Assembly: GCA_963594675.1 (NCBI GenBank)
Contig: CAVBGA010000221.1
Span: forward strand, 1-13,512
Origin: Ruminococcus_G sp963594675
Lineage (GTDB): Bacteria > Bacillota > Clostridia > Lachnospirales > Lachnospiraceae
Direction: 5' to 3'
Length of the DNA stretch: 13,512 bases
The notes under the pieces were generated by a model. It searched no databases. It was not told where the DNA came from and saw nothing but the letters and a program-made list of their open reading frames with translations. The translations under genes and the position numbers were made by a program. Below are positions 1 through 7,512 of the stretch, piece by piece (position 1 is the stretch's first letter; the number at the start of each line of letters is the position of its first letter).

Positions 1-1004
1 ACATTATTACTCTCAAAGAGGTAACCGTTTTCCCCCTCCTGCACCAGGTCTGTATTTCCCCGGATTTTACTTACCAGGCAGGGCAAACCAGCAGACATAG
101 CCTCCATAATGGCCACACTTAATCCTTCTCTCAGAGAGCTGCAACAATAGATATCCACCGCTGCATAAATTTCCTTCATATCGTCCCGAAAGCCTAATAT
201 ATGAACCTGGTCTGCAATTCCCAATTCTTTGGCAAGAGTCTTCAATTCCTCTTCCTTATCTCCGATGCCACAGAGAAAATAGTGCACATGGGGCTCTTTT
301 ATTGCAGCAATAGCACGAAAAACCAACTGTTGGTTCTTATTCTGGTTCAACTCACCTGCTGTCAAAATCGCCAGATCACCATGAGAAAGTCCCAGTCTTC
401 CACGAAACTCTTCTCTTTCTTCCTTTGAAAAAGAGGAAAACTCTTGGGCCTTTACACCAATTCCCGGAACATAAGCCGTTTTTCCGGCATACATATGTGC
501 CTTAGCTCTTTGATAATCTTCTTTGGTAATGGTAATCAGCACATCTGTCCAACTAGACAAGGCCTTTTCCACAGGATAATAGAGCAACCAGTTTTTTATG
601 GGAGCTCCCTTGTAAAAATGAAAGCCATGGGCCGTATAAATCACCCGGGTTCCTGTGCGTTTTCCCGCAAGTCTTGCAATCACAGAGCCAATGGGGGTAT
701 GACAATGAATAAAATCATATTGCCATTTTTCAATCAATTTCACCGTCTCCTGATAGGCTTTTATATTATTTTTCAGATCAAAGGGACTCCTGGTGGCAGT
801 AGAGTTAAAATAACGACATCCCCTCTCTTCCAGCCAGATTTTAAAAGCGTCCAGTCTTTCTTTCGAAATAGGATTGCCCTTATCAAAATTGCCAAACATG
901 TGGACTTCATAGCCCATGGAAAGCAGAAGTTCGATATTATCTTTATTAAACTGTTCGATCATCGCTGCCGTTGTGGCCAGCATGAGTACTCTTTTCATTT
1001 TCAT
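1..1004 (-). CDS. GT4 glycosyltransferase (EpsD-like), C-terminus beyond the left edge
   Basis: A nucleotide-sugar dependent, cytoplasmic glycosyltransferase that probably extends the lipid-linked sugar made by the neighbouring phosphotransferase. About 334 residues are visible and the frame is still open at base 1. The N-terminus (MKMKRVLMLATTAAMIEQF) is the Rossmann start typical of EpsD/CapM-like GT4 enzymes. HCHTPIGS lies near residue 100, YTAHGFHFYKG near 123-133, and the donor-site EX7E motif (EGLSVAIMEAM, then SAGLPCL) near the visible end. ATG codons at 1004 and 998 are in frame; a purine-rich stretch (GAAGAAAGAGA) sits just upstream of 1004, so I take 1004. The start lies 59 bases inside the 3' end of the upstream sugar phosphotransferase gene, suggesting translational coupling. 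Family is secure; acceptor and sugar are unknown. Confidence 0.9.
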   Translation of the reverse strand, partial: MKMKRVLMLATTAAMIEQFNKDNIELLLSMGYEVHMFGNFDKGNPISKERLDAFKIWLEERGCRYFNSTATRSPFDLKNNIKAYQETVKLIEKWQYDFIHCHTPIGSVIARLAGKRTGTRVIYTAHGFHFYKGAPIKNWLLYYPVEKALSSWTDVLITITKEDYQRAKAHMYAGKTAYVPGIGVKAQEFSSFSKEEREEFRGRLGLSHGDLAILTAGELNQNKNQQLVFRAIAAIKEPHVHYFLCGIGDKEEELKTLAKELGIADQVHILGFRDDMKEIYAAVDIYCCSSLREGLSVAIMEAMSAGLPCLVSKIRGNTDLVQEGENGYLFESNN

Positions 1005-2382
1005 TCTCTTTCTTCTGCAATGCCGCCTTGCGATTCATATTCTCGCTTTTTTCTTCATCAAATCCCTCAGTACTTTCTGCTGAGAAAAGGGTTCTGACCG
1101 TCAGCAAAAGTAACTTAAAATCCATAATCAAGGATTGATTTTCAATATAAAGCAGATCCAGGCGAAGCTTATCATAAGCGGTGGTATTGTACTTGCCATA
1201 TACCTGGGCATAGCCGGTAAGGCCACCCTTCACCTTCATTCGATACTTAAACTCCGGCACTTCTTTCATATACATCTGTACATGCTCAATTCGCTCTGGT
1301 CTGGGTCCTACAAAACTCATATCCCCACTTAGGATATTAAAAAGCTGAGGAAGTTCATCCAACCTTGTCTTACGGATAAAACTGCCCACCTTCGTCACAC
1401 GGGGATCATTTTTGGCAAAAGGCACAACACCTCTTTTTTCTGCATCCACCACCATACTGCGAAACTTGATAATTTCAAAGACCTTCTCATCCTTGGTACA
1501 TCTCTTCTGACGGAACAATACAGGACCACCATCCTCAAGCTTAATGGCGATTGCCACCAAAAGCATAAAGGGAGACGAAATAATAATCAACAAGAGTGAG
1601 AACACAACATCGCAAAGACGCTTCACAAATTGCTGGCCAAAATTCCGATAATTAATGTCATAACGCATCAAAGGCGTATCCAGCAAATGACGATAGGAGC
1701 AGCCCTGAAGAACAATATCTTCCACACGAGGGGTAAAGAGGAAGTCCCGATCCAATTCTACACAATGCATGATACACCTGCGTCGATTGTCCGGTGTCAT
1801 TCCATACATAATAACGCTTTCGCAGGATGTAACTTTTTTTCTCATCTCTTCTTGAGAAATATTTTCGTCCTCTACACTGATGATATCAAACATATGAGGA
1901 TAAAATTTACGAAGCTCCTGTTCAAAACGCTTCCTGCTTCCCCGCTTTGCCTCTTTTCCTACAATAAGGATGGTCTTTCTGGGTTTTAAATGACGAATCA
2001 AATATCGCTTTGTCACATTAACAATCAGGATACTTCCCAAAAGCTGCCACACAACCGTAATCACGCCGGGAACAATGTCCGCATATTGATTGTGAATCAG
2101 ACAACATTCCACATAAAGAACCAGATCTGCCAATCCGAAGGAGACAAACTGAGAAAAAACCAGCTCCCAGACAGAAGTAGACGCAAAACGAAATGCCTTA
2201 TATACACTACATATAAAATTGTAAACGATATAATAAATGATCACGGACATAATCAATCCGGAAATTTTATAATGATCAAATACAAAATCATTATATCGGA
2301 AATACCATACCAAGGCAAATAAGATCGTATTCCATAATCTCAAACACAATCTGGCGGTATGGCTTATCTTTTTATCTCTCAT
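946..2382 (-). CDS. Polyprenyl-phosphate sugar phosphotransferase (WbaP/CpsE/EpsL type)
   Basis: Initiating membrane enzyme that moves a sugar-1-phosphate from a UDP-sugar to undecaprenyl phosphate, starting a surface polysaccharide repeat unit. With the ATG at 2382 it has 478 residues. About four hydrophobic spans fill residues 15-130, followed by a nucleotide-binding-like region (TILIVGKE, near 137). The C-terminal bacterial sugar transferase domain starts near 254 with KRLCDVVFSL and carries KFRSM (306-310), DELPQL (342-347), GPRPER (359-364) and TGYAQVYGK (389-397), all family hallmarks. In-frame TTG codons at 2421 and 2394 are alternative starts; AGGAAGG lies 5 bases before the 2394 TTG, so that start is possible, whereas 2421 has no ribosome site. 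The C-terminal 30 or so polar residues extend past the usual family end and overlap the next gene. The sugar cannot be told from sequence. Confidence 0.93.
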   Translation of the reverse strand: MRDKKISHTARLCLRLWNTILFALVWYFRYNDFVFDHYKISGLIMSVIIYYIVYNFICSVYKAFRFASTSVWELVFSQFVSFGLADLVLYVECCLIHNQYADIVPGVITVVWQLLGSILIVNVTKRYLIRHLKPRKTILIVGKEAKRGSRKRFEQELRKFYPHMFDIISVEDENISQEEMRKKVTSCESVIMYGMTPDNRRRCIMHCVELDRDFLFTPRVEDIVLQGCSYRHLLDTPLMRYDINYRNFGQQFVKRLCDVVFSLLLIIISSPFMLLVAIAIKLEDGGPVLFRQKRCTKDEKVFEIIKFRSMVVDAEKRGVVPFAKNDPRVTKVGSFIRKTRLDELPQLFNILSGDMSFVGPRPERIEHVQMYMKEVPEFKYRMKVKGGLTGYAQVYGKYNTTAYDKLRLDLLYIENQSLIMDFKLLLLTVRTLFSAESTEGFDEEKSENMNRKAALQKKENENEKSTHAGHNGSDDRTV

Positions 2383-2415
2383 CGAATCTATCAACCTAAC
2401 CTTCCTGAGAAAATA

Positions 2416-2444
2416 TATCAAAATCGATTCTATAGATTTTGATA
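2416..2444 (-). terminator. AT-rich hairpin at a gene junction (possible attenuator)
   Basis: A perfect 10-bp inverted repeat (TATCAAAATC at 2416-2425, GATTTTGATA at 2435-2444) with a 9-base loop covers the stop codon of the upstream glycerophosphotransferase gene. On the minus strand the stem is followed by ATATTTTCTC. It could act as a weak terminator, attenuator or RNA-processing site that lowers expression of the sugar phosphotransferase downstream. Only two of ten pairs are G-C, so a strong terminator is unlikely. Confidence 0.35.
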
Positions 2445-3605
2445 CATGATGTCAAGCACGCGGGAAGAAGCCGAACCACTGCTCTCTACAAATTCTTTTG
2501 CAAAGGCTCTTGCCTTCTCCTCTGCCTGAGCCTGAAAATCGCTATCTCTCAGCTGTCCTGTAAGAGTGAAAAGTTCCTTTTCCTCCCCTGCCCAATCCAG
2601 TTTTTCCCGAATATCGAAATACATACCTCTTTCCTTCTCATAGCGGTCATAATCATAAGCAAAGCAGATCATAGGCCGGCCAAGAATGGAATAATCGAAA
2701 AAAACACTGGAATAATCGGAAACCAAAGCGTCGGAAGCAATCATCAGTTCATTAATGGAGGGCCAATCTGTCACATCCATTACCCCATCCATTTCTCCCT
2801 TCATAGAAGAAACCGTCTCATAATGCGCACGAACCAGAATAACACCATCCTCCCCCAAAGTCTCTTTCCAGGCCTTAAAGTCCACCGGCGCATCAAAGAC
2901 TCTCTGCAGGGAAGTATTGGTTACATAATCCCGAAAGGTAGGAGCGTAAAGGATCACCTTCTGCTGTTCCTTAAGTCCCAGCTTTTTTCTGCATCTGGCC
3001 TTGTCCTCTGCATCTGCATGAGCCAATTCATCATTTCTTGGAAGACCAATTACCTGACATACGCCTTCTTTCAGGCGAAACACTCGGGTGAAAATTTCCG
3101 ACTCGTAAGCACATTGCGTGGTAAACAAATCCATATTATAGGTATTTTTACTATCAAAAACCGTCCCGGATTCAGTGGCATCACTGCCCATTTTTTTCAA
3201 AGGCGTTCCATGCCAGGTATTTACAAAATAGGTATGCTTTCCCCGAAGGCCTAAGCCTCTCTCCAAGGAAGAATTGGTCACCCAGCATCTAGCTTTCATT
3301 GCCGTCAGAAAATAGCCCAGAGTATCTGTCTTTATGGTATCTGCATGTTTTAATTTGTGGGCAGATGGATCATTAAAAGCCCATACGGCCTTATAGTCCT
3401 TAAATCTGGGATCTTTCAGCATTTCCAGATAAATCGCTTTGGGACTGTCACTGAAGGCCTTGCCTCCAAAACTGCCAAAAAGAATCAGATGATCATCGGT
3501 TTTAATAAATACTTTCATCAGATTCAAGCAGGCAGTTCCCAGATAATAATACGTCAGATACAGAGGTCTGCAATATTTCAGAAATGCAATCAGCTTTTTT
3601 TTCAT
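2430..3605 (-). CDS. CDP-glycerol glycerophosphotransferase family protein (TagB/TagF-like)
   Basis: Predicted to transfer glycerol-phosphate, or a similar polyol phosphate, from a CDP-activated donor to a lipid-linked glycan at the inner membrane face, as in teichoic acid synthesis. The 391-residue protein is the usual single-domain length. Catalytic and binding motifs of the family are intact: NTWHGTPLKKMG with the key His (WHGTPLK at 131-137), GLPRND (187-192), YAPTFRD (220-226), RAHY with the second expected His (259-262), and SDYSSVFFDY (296-305). A basic, aromatic N-terminus (residues 1-35) may bind membrane. The ATG at 3605 has AAGGAGAG 6 bases upstream, 24 bases after the stop of the preceding membrane protein gene. 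A paralogue lies at 7513-8775. The polyol and the acceptor cannot be assigned. Confidence 0.92.
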   Translation of the reverse strand: MKKKLIAFLKYCRPLYLTYYYLGTACLNLMKVFIKTDDHLILFGSFGGKAFSDSPKAIYLEMLKDPRFKDYKAVWAFNDPSAHKLKHADTIKTDTLGYFLTAMKARCWVTNSSLERGLGLRGKHTYFVNTWHGTPLKKMGSDATESGTVFDSKNTYNMDLFTTQCAYESEIFTRVFRLKEGVCQVIGLPRNDELAHADAEDKARCRKKLGLKEQQKVILYAPTFRDYVTNTSLQRVFDAPVDFKAWKETLGEDGVILVRAHYETVSSMKGEMDGVMDVTDWPSINELMIASDALVSDYSSVFFDYSILGRPMICFAYDYDRYEKERGMYFDIREKLDWAGEEKELFTLTGQLRDSDFQAQAEEKARAFAKEFVESSGSASSRVLDIMYQNL

Positions 3606-3629
3606 GAAACTCTCCTTTTGCCCTAACTC

Positions 3630-4544
3630 CTAGCTTAAGGATTCCGGATCATAATCTTCATCCTCTCCTGCCTCCGGTGTCACCGTAGCCTCCGGCACAG
3701 AAATCAATCCTTCTTCCTCTGCAATCTCCAGTTCCTTCATACGGGCCAGGGTTTCCTCCCCATAATCCATACGAAATACATAGTAGCCGTCAAACTGAGC
3801 AATCAACACAAATTCATATCCTTCAAACTGGGAAATGGCATCTGCCGATTTATCCCAGACAAAATAGTTACAGCCTTCCTTTCTCAGTACCCAGTCCAAG
3901 GTCTCCGGATCTGCGTCATCACTGCTCATTTGGGAATAGATGGCCTCATGGTTGTGACTCAGTCCTCTGCCCCGGAATACATCACGTCCGTAGGGAAGCT
4001 TAATGGAAGTATCATATTGTCTGACATAGCAAAGCAGATTATTGGGAACCACTGCTAAAATATCATCGATTCCCTCTTTTTGGGCATCTGTAGTAATGGC
4101 ATCGCAAATCTCAGTGGTGGGATAAGGCAATTTATACAGATTATCTGCCTCCTGGAAATACCCCTGAGCATAAATGCAGCTTCCGCCAACTCCAATCAGA
4201 ACAAGTAAAACTGCCAATGTCACCAGCTGAGCACTTTTATATTTCTTCAAGTGTCCCAAAAGAGAAGCCCCAGCAAAGGCAATGACTAAAATCTCCGGGA
4301 GCAACCAAAACATTCTCCAGTAGACCAGATAACCTATGAGATTCTGCAAAATCTTTGCGGTAAAGCTCCAACAGTACAAAAGGGTAAAGAGCAAGGTAAA
4401 AACCAAAAATACAATATTTTCTTTTCTTTTTCGGGCAGTGACCAAAAGATAAATTATCGCAATGGCCATAAGCACCATATGGAAGCTGTTCCCTGTGTAT
4501 TTATCGTACATCTGGGAAATAATTTCTTGTGTATCTACTTTCAC
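3630..4544 (-). CDS. Membrane protein resembling the C-terminal half of a GT-C-like protein
   Basis: A 304-residue membrane protein of unproven function. Four hydrophobic spans are visible (about 22-37, 43-61, 76-97, 104-125), with YWRMFWLLP (75-83) before the third. A soluble part follows (about 130-275; PYPTTEICDAI, then LLCYVRQYDTSIKLPYGRD), and the tail is acidic (GEDEDYDPESLS). The start is GTG at 4544 with TAAGGAG 8 bases upstream. It sits in the same reading frame as the preceding membrane protein, separated by TAA TAA and a few codons. Large bacterial GT-C-like proteins place further spans and an outside C-terminal domain after the first set, so I infer the two ORFs are halves of one functional unit made as two chains. 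A DUF6077-like affiliation is my recollection, not tested. Confidence 0.75.
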   Translation of the reverse strand: MKVDTQEIISQMYDKYTGNSFHMVLMAIAIIYLLVTARKRKENIVFLVFTLLFTLLYCWSFTAKILQNLIGYLVYWRMFWLLPEILVIAFAGASLLGHLKKYKSAQLVTLAVLLVLIGVGGSCIYAQGYFQEADNLYKLPYPTTEICDAITTDAQKEGIDDILAVVPNNLLCYVRQYDTSIKLPYGRDVFRGRGLSHNHEAIYSQMSSDDADPETLDWVLRKEGCNYFVWDKSADAISQFEGYEFVLIAQFDGYYVFRMDYGEETLARMKELEIAEEEGLISVPEATVTPEAGEDEDYDPESLS

Positions 4545-4559
4545 CTGTCTTACTCCTTA

Positions 4560-5642
4560 TTAGAATTTTAAATACATACAAATATAAACAATATTAGGAA
4601 TGCAAGCTAGCAGTCCGCAGGGCAGAATCCAAAGCTTGCGGTAGGCCGCCAAACAGCCAATGGTGGTCAAGCCCATAGCAATAGCTCCCAGCATAATACC
4701 CATAGAAGAAACATGACAGCATGCCAACATAAGAACCGCCAGCATCACCACATCCGCTACAGGAATTTTCTTTTTTTCTTTCTCCGTATCAGAAGAATCC
4801 TTTCCGTAAGCCCGAAAACCGTAATAAAAAACAGCAGGAAGCAAGGCTGCACATAAAAGAGATTTTCCTTGCCATACACGAGTTAACAAAAAGGTGCCCT
4901 GGGTATAGTTGGAATAACCGGAAAAAATCAATCCCACAGCTACCAGAAGCAAAAAGCCAGAAGACAACAAACCCTCTTTTTTGAAAATTCGCCATCCGAT
5001 CAAAGCATAGATCATATAGGCAAAAGGGATAAAAATTAAGGGAAATACCGTATGGGCCGTGATGGCCGGATGCAGCATGATCAAACGGCTGATTACCGCA
5101 TTAAAAATAGGAAAAGGTGACAAAATATAATGATTTAAAATCGTGTCATACTCTTCTCCCAGGTCTGCATAAGCTTCCCCGGTATAGGTATCATAAACAT
5201 ACAAATCATCCGTCTGGTAAGCTTCTGTGGCCATGGTCACATAAAAGGCATCGTCCTCATCAATATGGGCTTCCACTCCCAGAGCCACCGCCTGAAATAG
5301 AATTAAAACAATGGCAATCCACATAGCTAGGGGAAGGGAAAAACCACTGATAAATTCTTGAACTCTCATCACCAGAATCGGTACATTAATGGCTAAAGCG
5401 ATAAGGGCAAGAGCCAGAATAATCAGAGTAAAACGATTTACCACTGCCGTTAGCTTTGTGCCGGAGCTAATCATGGGCTGAGCCACCAGCTGCATCACTG
5501 CCAGCATGATCACAAGACCACTGACGTAATTCAAAGTCAGGGAGGCTCTGTCCTCCGATGAGAATCTGGTATAGAGCATTCCTAAAATCATAGGAAGCAA
5601 GCCCAGATAAATAAGTATTCGTATGATATTTTCGAAAGTCAT
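4560..5642 (-). CDS. GT-C-like polytopic membrane protein, N-terminal half (DUF6077-like)
   Basis: A 360-residue polytopic protein with about eight or nine hydrophobic spans. After the third span a predicted outside loop carries IDEDDAFY (127-134), an acidic motif placed like the catalytic Asp/Glu of GT-C lipid-linked-sugar glycosyltransferases. FLLTRVWQGKSLL (251-263) looks like another conserved element. This suggests use of a polyprenyl-phosphate sugar, or recognition of one, on the outer membrane face, perhaps adding a side-branch sugar; this is inference. A longer frame starts with TTG at 5666, but the ATG at 5642 has GAGGGG 6 bases upstream and follows the previous gene's stop (5656) closely, so I choose it. 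The ORF ends in two in-frame TAA codons and the next gene continues in the same frame. Confidence 0.82.
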   Translation of the reverse strand: MTFENIIRILIYLGLLPMILGMLYTRFSSEDRASLTLNYVSGLVIMLAVMQLVAQPMISSGTKLTAVVNRFTLIILALALIALAINVPILVMRVQEFISGFSLPLAMWIAIVLILFQAVALGVEAHIDEDDAFYVTMATEAYQTDDLYVYDTYTGEAYADLGEEYDTILNHYILSPFPIFNAVISRLIMLHPAITAHTVFPLIFIPFAYMIYALIGWRIFKKEGLLSSGFLLLVAVGLIFSGYSNYTQGTFLLTRVWQGKSLLCAALLPAVFYYGFRAYGKDSSDTEKEKKKIPVADVVMLAVLMLACCHVSSMGIMLGAIAMGLTTIGCLAAYRKLWILPCGLLACIPNIVYICMYLKF

Positions 5643-5655
5643 GATTTCCCCCTCA

Positions 5656-6984
5656 TTATGATTCAAAAAGCTGGTAAAAAGCCTCCCTGCTTTTTCGATT
5701 CATCGCTTCATAATCCACATGCATAATCGGGATTTCTCCCTTGTCATAGCTATGAAATCCCTGATAAATTCCCTCTTCGCTGTCTTCCAGCAATTTTCCT
5801 CCATACCGACGCATAAAACCGGCAGGTCCGGTAACATCACAGGCTGCGGTAGGCAATCCCAAGCTATCTGCCTCAAGAAGCACCAAACCCAGACCCTCAT
5901 AATAAGAAGACAGAATAAAACAATCACAGGCCTTTAACACCGGCATGGGATTCTTCATATGACGAATCAAAATAATATCCCCAGCCGCAGAAGTACTCCT
6001 GGCCAGCTTCAAGGTTTTCTCATAGTCTTCTCCAAGACCCCCGATGATGATTAGAAGGCTTTCTGGATTTTCCTTATGATATCTGGCAAAAGCCCGGATC
6101 AAACGGTCATGCCCCTTCTCATAGGAAAACCGACCAATATTAATAAATTTGGTCTTTGGACCCTGAAGAACTTCTTTCAATTCTTCTATATCTATTGTAC
6201 TTAACGTATCCTTATCAAATAGGATATCTCCTTTGCTCTTTTCCACCACAGCAGCAGGATCATGAACATTTTCCACCAGACAAATATGGGCCTGTCCCTG
6301 CCCCAGCTCTTCCACGCAGCGTCTCAAATCCTCGCTAACTATGGCCACATTCGTATAGCTTTTGTAGGCATCTGACAAAAGCCAGGGATTGGCATTACCC
6401 CTAAGGCGAACCTCCGCCTGCATATCATTGTGCACCCAAATGGTAGACGAACAAGGCGCTGCCCCAAAAAGAGAAATGGCATAGCGGCCATAGCCACTAA
6501 ATTGAATGGCATGGGCAAACCTGCTGAAACCAAAATGCTTATGCCACTCTCGTCGAAAAGCCTCACGGATTTTTTCGTTTCCATGGAAAATAGCCTTTCC
6601 TTTTTTATAATATTGGAAAAGGGCCAACCCCGTCTCAAGATTCGGATGCATATCTTCCATAAGAGGCAGCAAGACGGTTTCCTTGGGAAGAATCTCTAAG
6701 AGTTCCTCCTGTCCCTCAAAGAAGGAACGCCGCACAGCCATAATATATCTGTCTTTTTTCAAGTCAAGACTAGCTAAACGGGAACACAAGGCAGTCGTAA
6801 TGCCATTGGCCTGAAGGCCACCACAAAACATAAGAATATTTCTTCTGCCATCTTCCTCTGGCACAAATCTTCTTGGATTGCCCTCATGGAAAAGGAAGTC
6901 CTTTATCACTTCCTTATTTTGAGGGCTATCAGCTCCTTCCGTCCCACAATATATCTTTCCGGAAATCACATGAAATAGATCCAT
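5656..6984 (-). CDS. GT4 glycosyltransferase domain of a split TagF-GT protein
   Basis: A 442-residue cytoplasmic glycosyltransferase. GGLQANGITT (55-64) begins the N-terminal Rossmann domain, and TIWVHNDMQAEVRLRGN (181-197) is an acceptor-side block often seen in glycosyltransferases attached to CDP-glycerol transferase-like domains. INIGRFSYEKGHDRLI (281-296), IIIGGLGED (312-320) and the donor-site EX7E motif in YYEGLGLVLLEADSLGLP (361-378) complete the GT4 fold. The first 45 residues (ISGKIYCGTEGADSP, then DFLFHEG) look like the end of a degenerate glycerophosphotransferase-like domain rather than a GT start. The ATG at 6984 lacks a good ribosome site and overlaps the upstream ORF by 19 bases; the frame is open back to a TGA just before 7029. 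It is therefore probably the 3' part of a frameshifted gene spanning 5656-7511. Confidence 0.85.
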   Translation of the reverse strand: MDLFHVISGKIYCGTEGADSPQNKEVIKDFLFHEGNPRRFVPEEDGRRNILMFCGGLQANGITTALCSRLASLDLKKDRYIMAVRRSFFEGQEELLEILPKETVLLPLMEDMHPNLETGLALFQYYKKGKAIFHGNEKIREAFRREWHKHFGFSRFAHAIQFSGYGRYAISLFGAAPCSSTIWVHNDMQAEVRLRGNANPWLLSDAYKSYTNVAIVSEDLRRCVEELGQGQAHICLVENVHDPAAVVEKSKGDILFDKDTLSTIDIEELKEVLQGPKTKFINIGRFSYEKGHDRLIRAFARYHKENPESLLIIIGGLGEDYEKTLKLARSTSAAGDIILIRHMKNPMPVLKACDCFILSSYYEGLGLVLLEADSLGLPTAACDVTGPAGFMRRYGGKLLEDSEEGIYQGFHSYDKGEIPIMHVDYEAMNRKSREAFYQLFES

Positions 6985-7511
6985 ATTTTCATCAAAATCC
7001 TGCTCTGCACAGCCTGCCAGAAAAAGCTGTCACAAATCAGCATGTTGTGGATTCTACTGCCCGCTTCTCCAAAAATATTTTTTCTTTCACATCTGTCCAC
7101 ACTTTCCAGCGAAACTTTGGACTGCACGCAAAGATAGACCTGTTCTTCCTTTTTGATAAAATCATCAGGAAGCAGGGAGGCTATCAGATATTCACTGCTG
7201 CTCATAAGCTCTTTGCAAGATCTCTTCTCCATGGAAAGTAAGGATATTCCTGTATAACCATTTTTCTTCAAGAGAGCTTTCATCCGCTCTTTTTTTAACT
7301 CAGGCAAAGCAAGGAACACCTTACACTCCCTGGAGCTTTCCGTTCGCAAATATTTTAAAAAGGAAAGAATCGTCTTTTCTTCCGTCTCATCTCCCTTAAG
7401 CAAGAGCAGAACTTGCTTCTTCTTCACCCCTTTGGCCTGCAAATTGCTTCTCGAAAGAGTATCCAAAGCCTGATCTGTCTTTTTTTTCAGCTTTTCATTC
7501 AAATTTCCCAT
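6966..7511 (-). CDS. Degenerate TagF-like N-terminal fragment, cut short by an apparent frameshift
   Basis: A 181-residue ORF with a good start: ATG at 7511, AAGGAG 5 bases upstream, one base after the previous stop. Residues 1-25 are basic and amphipathic; KKKQVLLLLKGDE starts a Rossmann-like strand. The stretch SEYLIASLLPDDFIKKEEQ followed by VYLCVQSKVSLES aligns by eye with the family's region of the form 'YLI-N-PPYFIKR-GQ-F-NTWHGTPLK', but WHGTPLK is replaced and the catalytic His is absent. From about residue 163 (SFFWQAVQSRILMK onward) the sequence stops making sense. Reading one base over gives SFFLAGCAEQDFDENMDLF, which runs into the glycosyltransferase ORF. The intact protein would be about 620 residues. 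Whether the break is real, phase-variable or a sequence error is open. Confidence 0.65.
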   Translation of the reverse strand: MGNLNEKLKKKTDQALDTLSRSNLQAKGVKKKQVLLLLKGDETEEKTILSFLKYLRTESSRECKVFLALPELKKERMKALLKKNGYTGISLLSMEKRSCKELMSSSEYLIASLLPDDFIKKEEQVYLCVQSKVSLESVDRCERKNIFGEAGSRIHNMLICDSFFWQAVQSRILMKIWIYFM

Positions 7512-7512
7512 C

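Noticed and set aside
444..1097. 217-residue plus-strand open frame
   Set aside because: It lies opposite the GT4 gene and the sugar phosphotransferase tail, shows no family motif and has low-quality composition; it is a shadow frame.
2383..2421. TTG start at 2421 for the sugar phosphotransferase
   Set aside because: It lies within the inverted repeat and has no ribosome site; ATG at 2382, or TTG at 2394, is better.
2439..3254. 271-residue plus-strand open frame
   Set aside because: It is antisense to the glycerophosphotransferase gene, whose conserved motifs are all on the minus strand; no ribosome site or recognisable domain.
5642..5666. Longer start (TTG at 5666) for the GT-C-like protein
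   Set aside because: It overlaps the upstream stop and has no ribosome site, while the ATG at 5642 has GAGGGG at good spacing.
7021..7027. Programmed ribosomal -1 frameshift
   Set aside because: CTTTTTC is not a canonical X XXY YYZ site (first base C) and I see no clear stimulatory stem just downstream; a one-base deletion or error is simpler.
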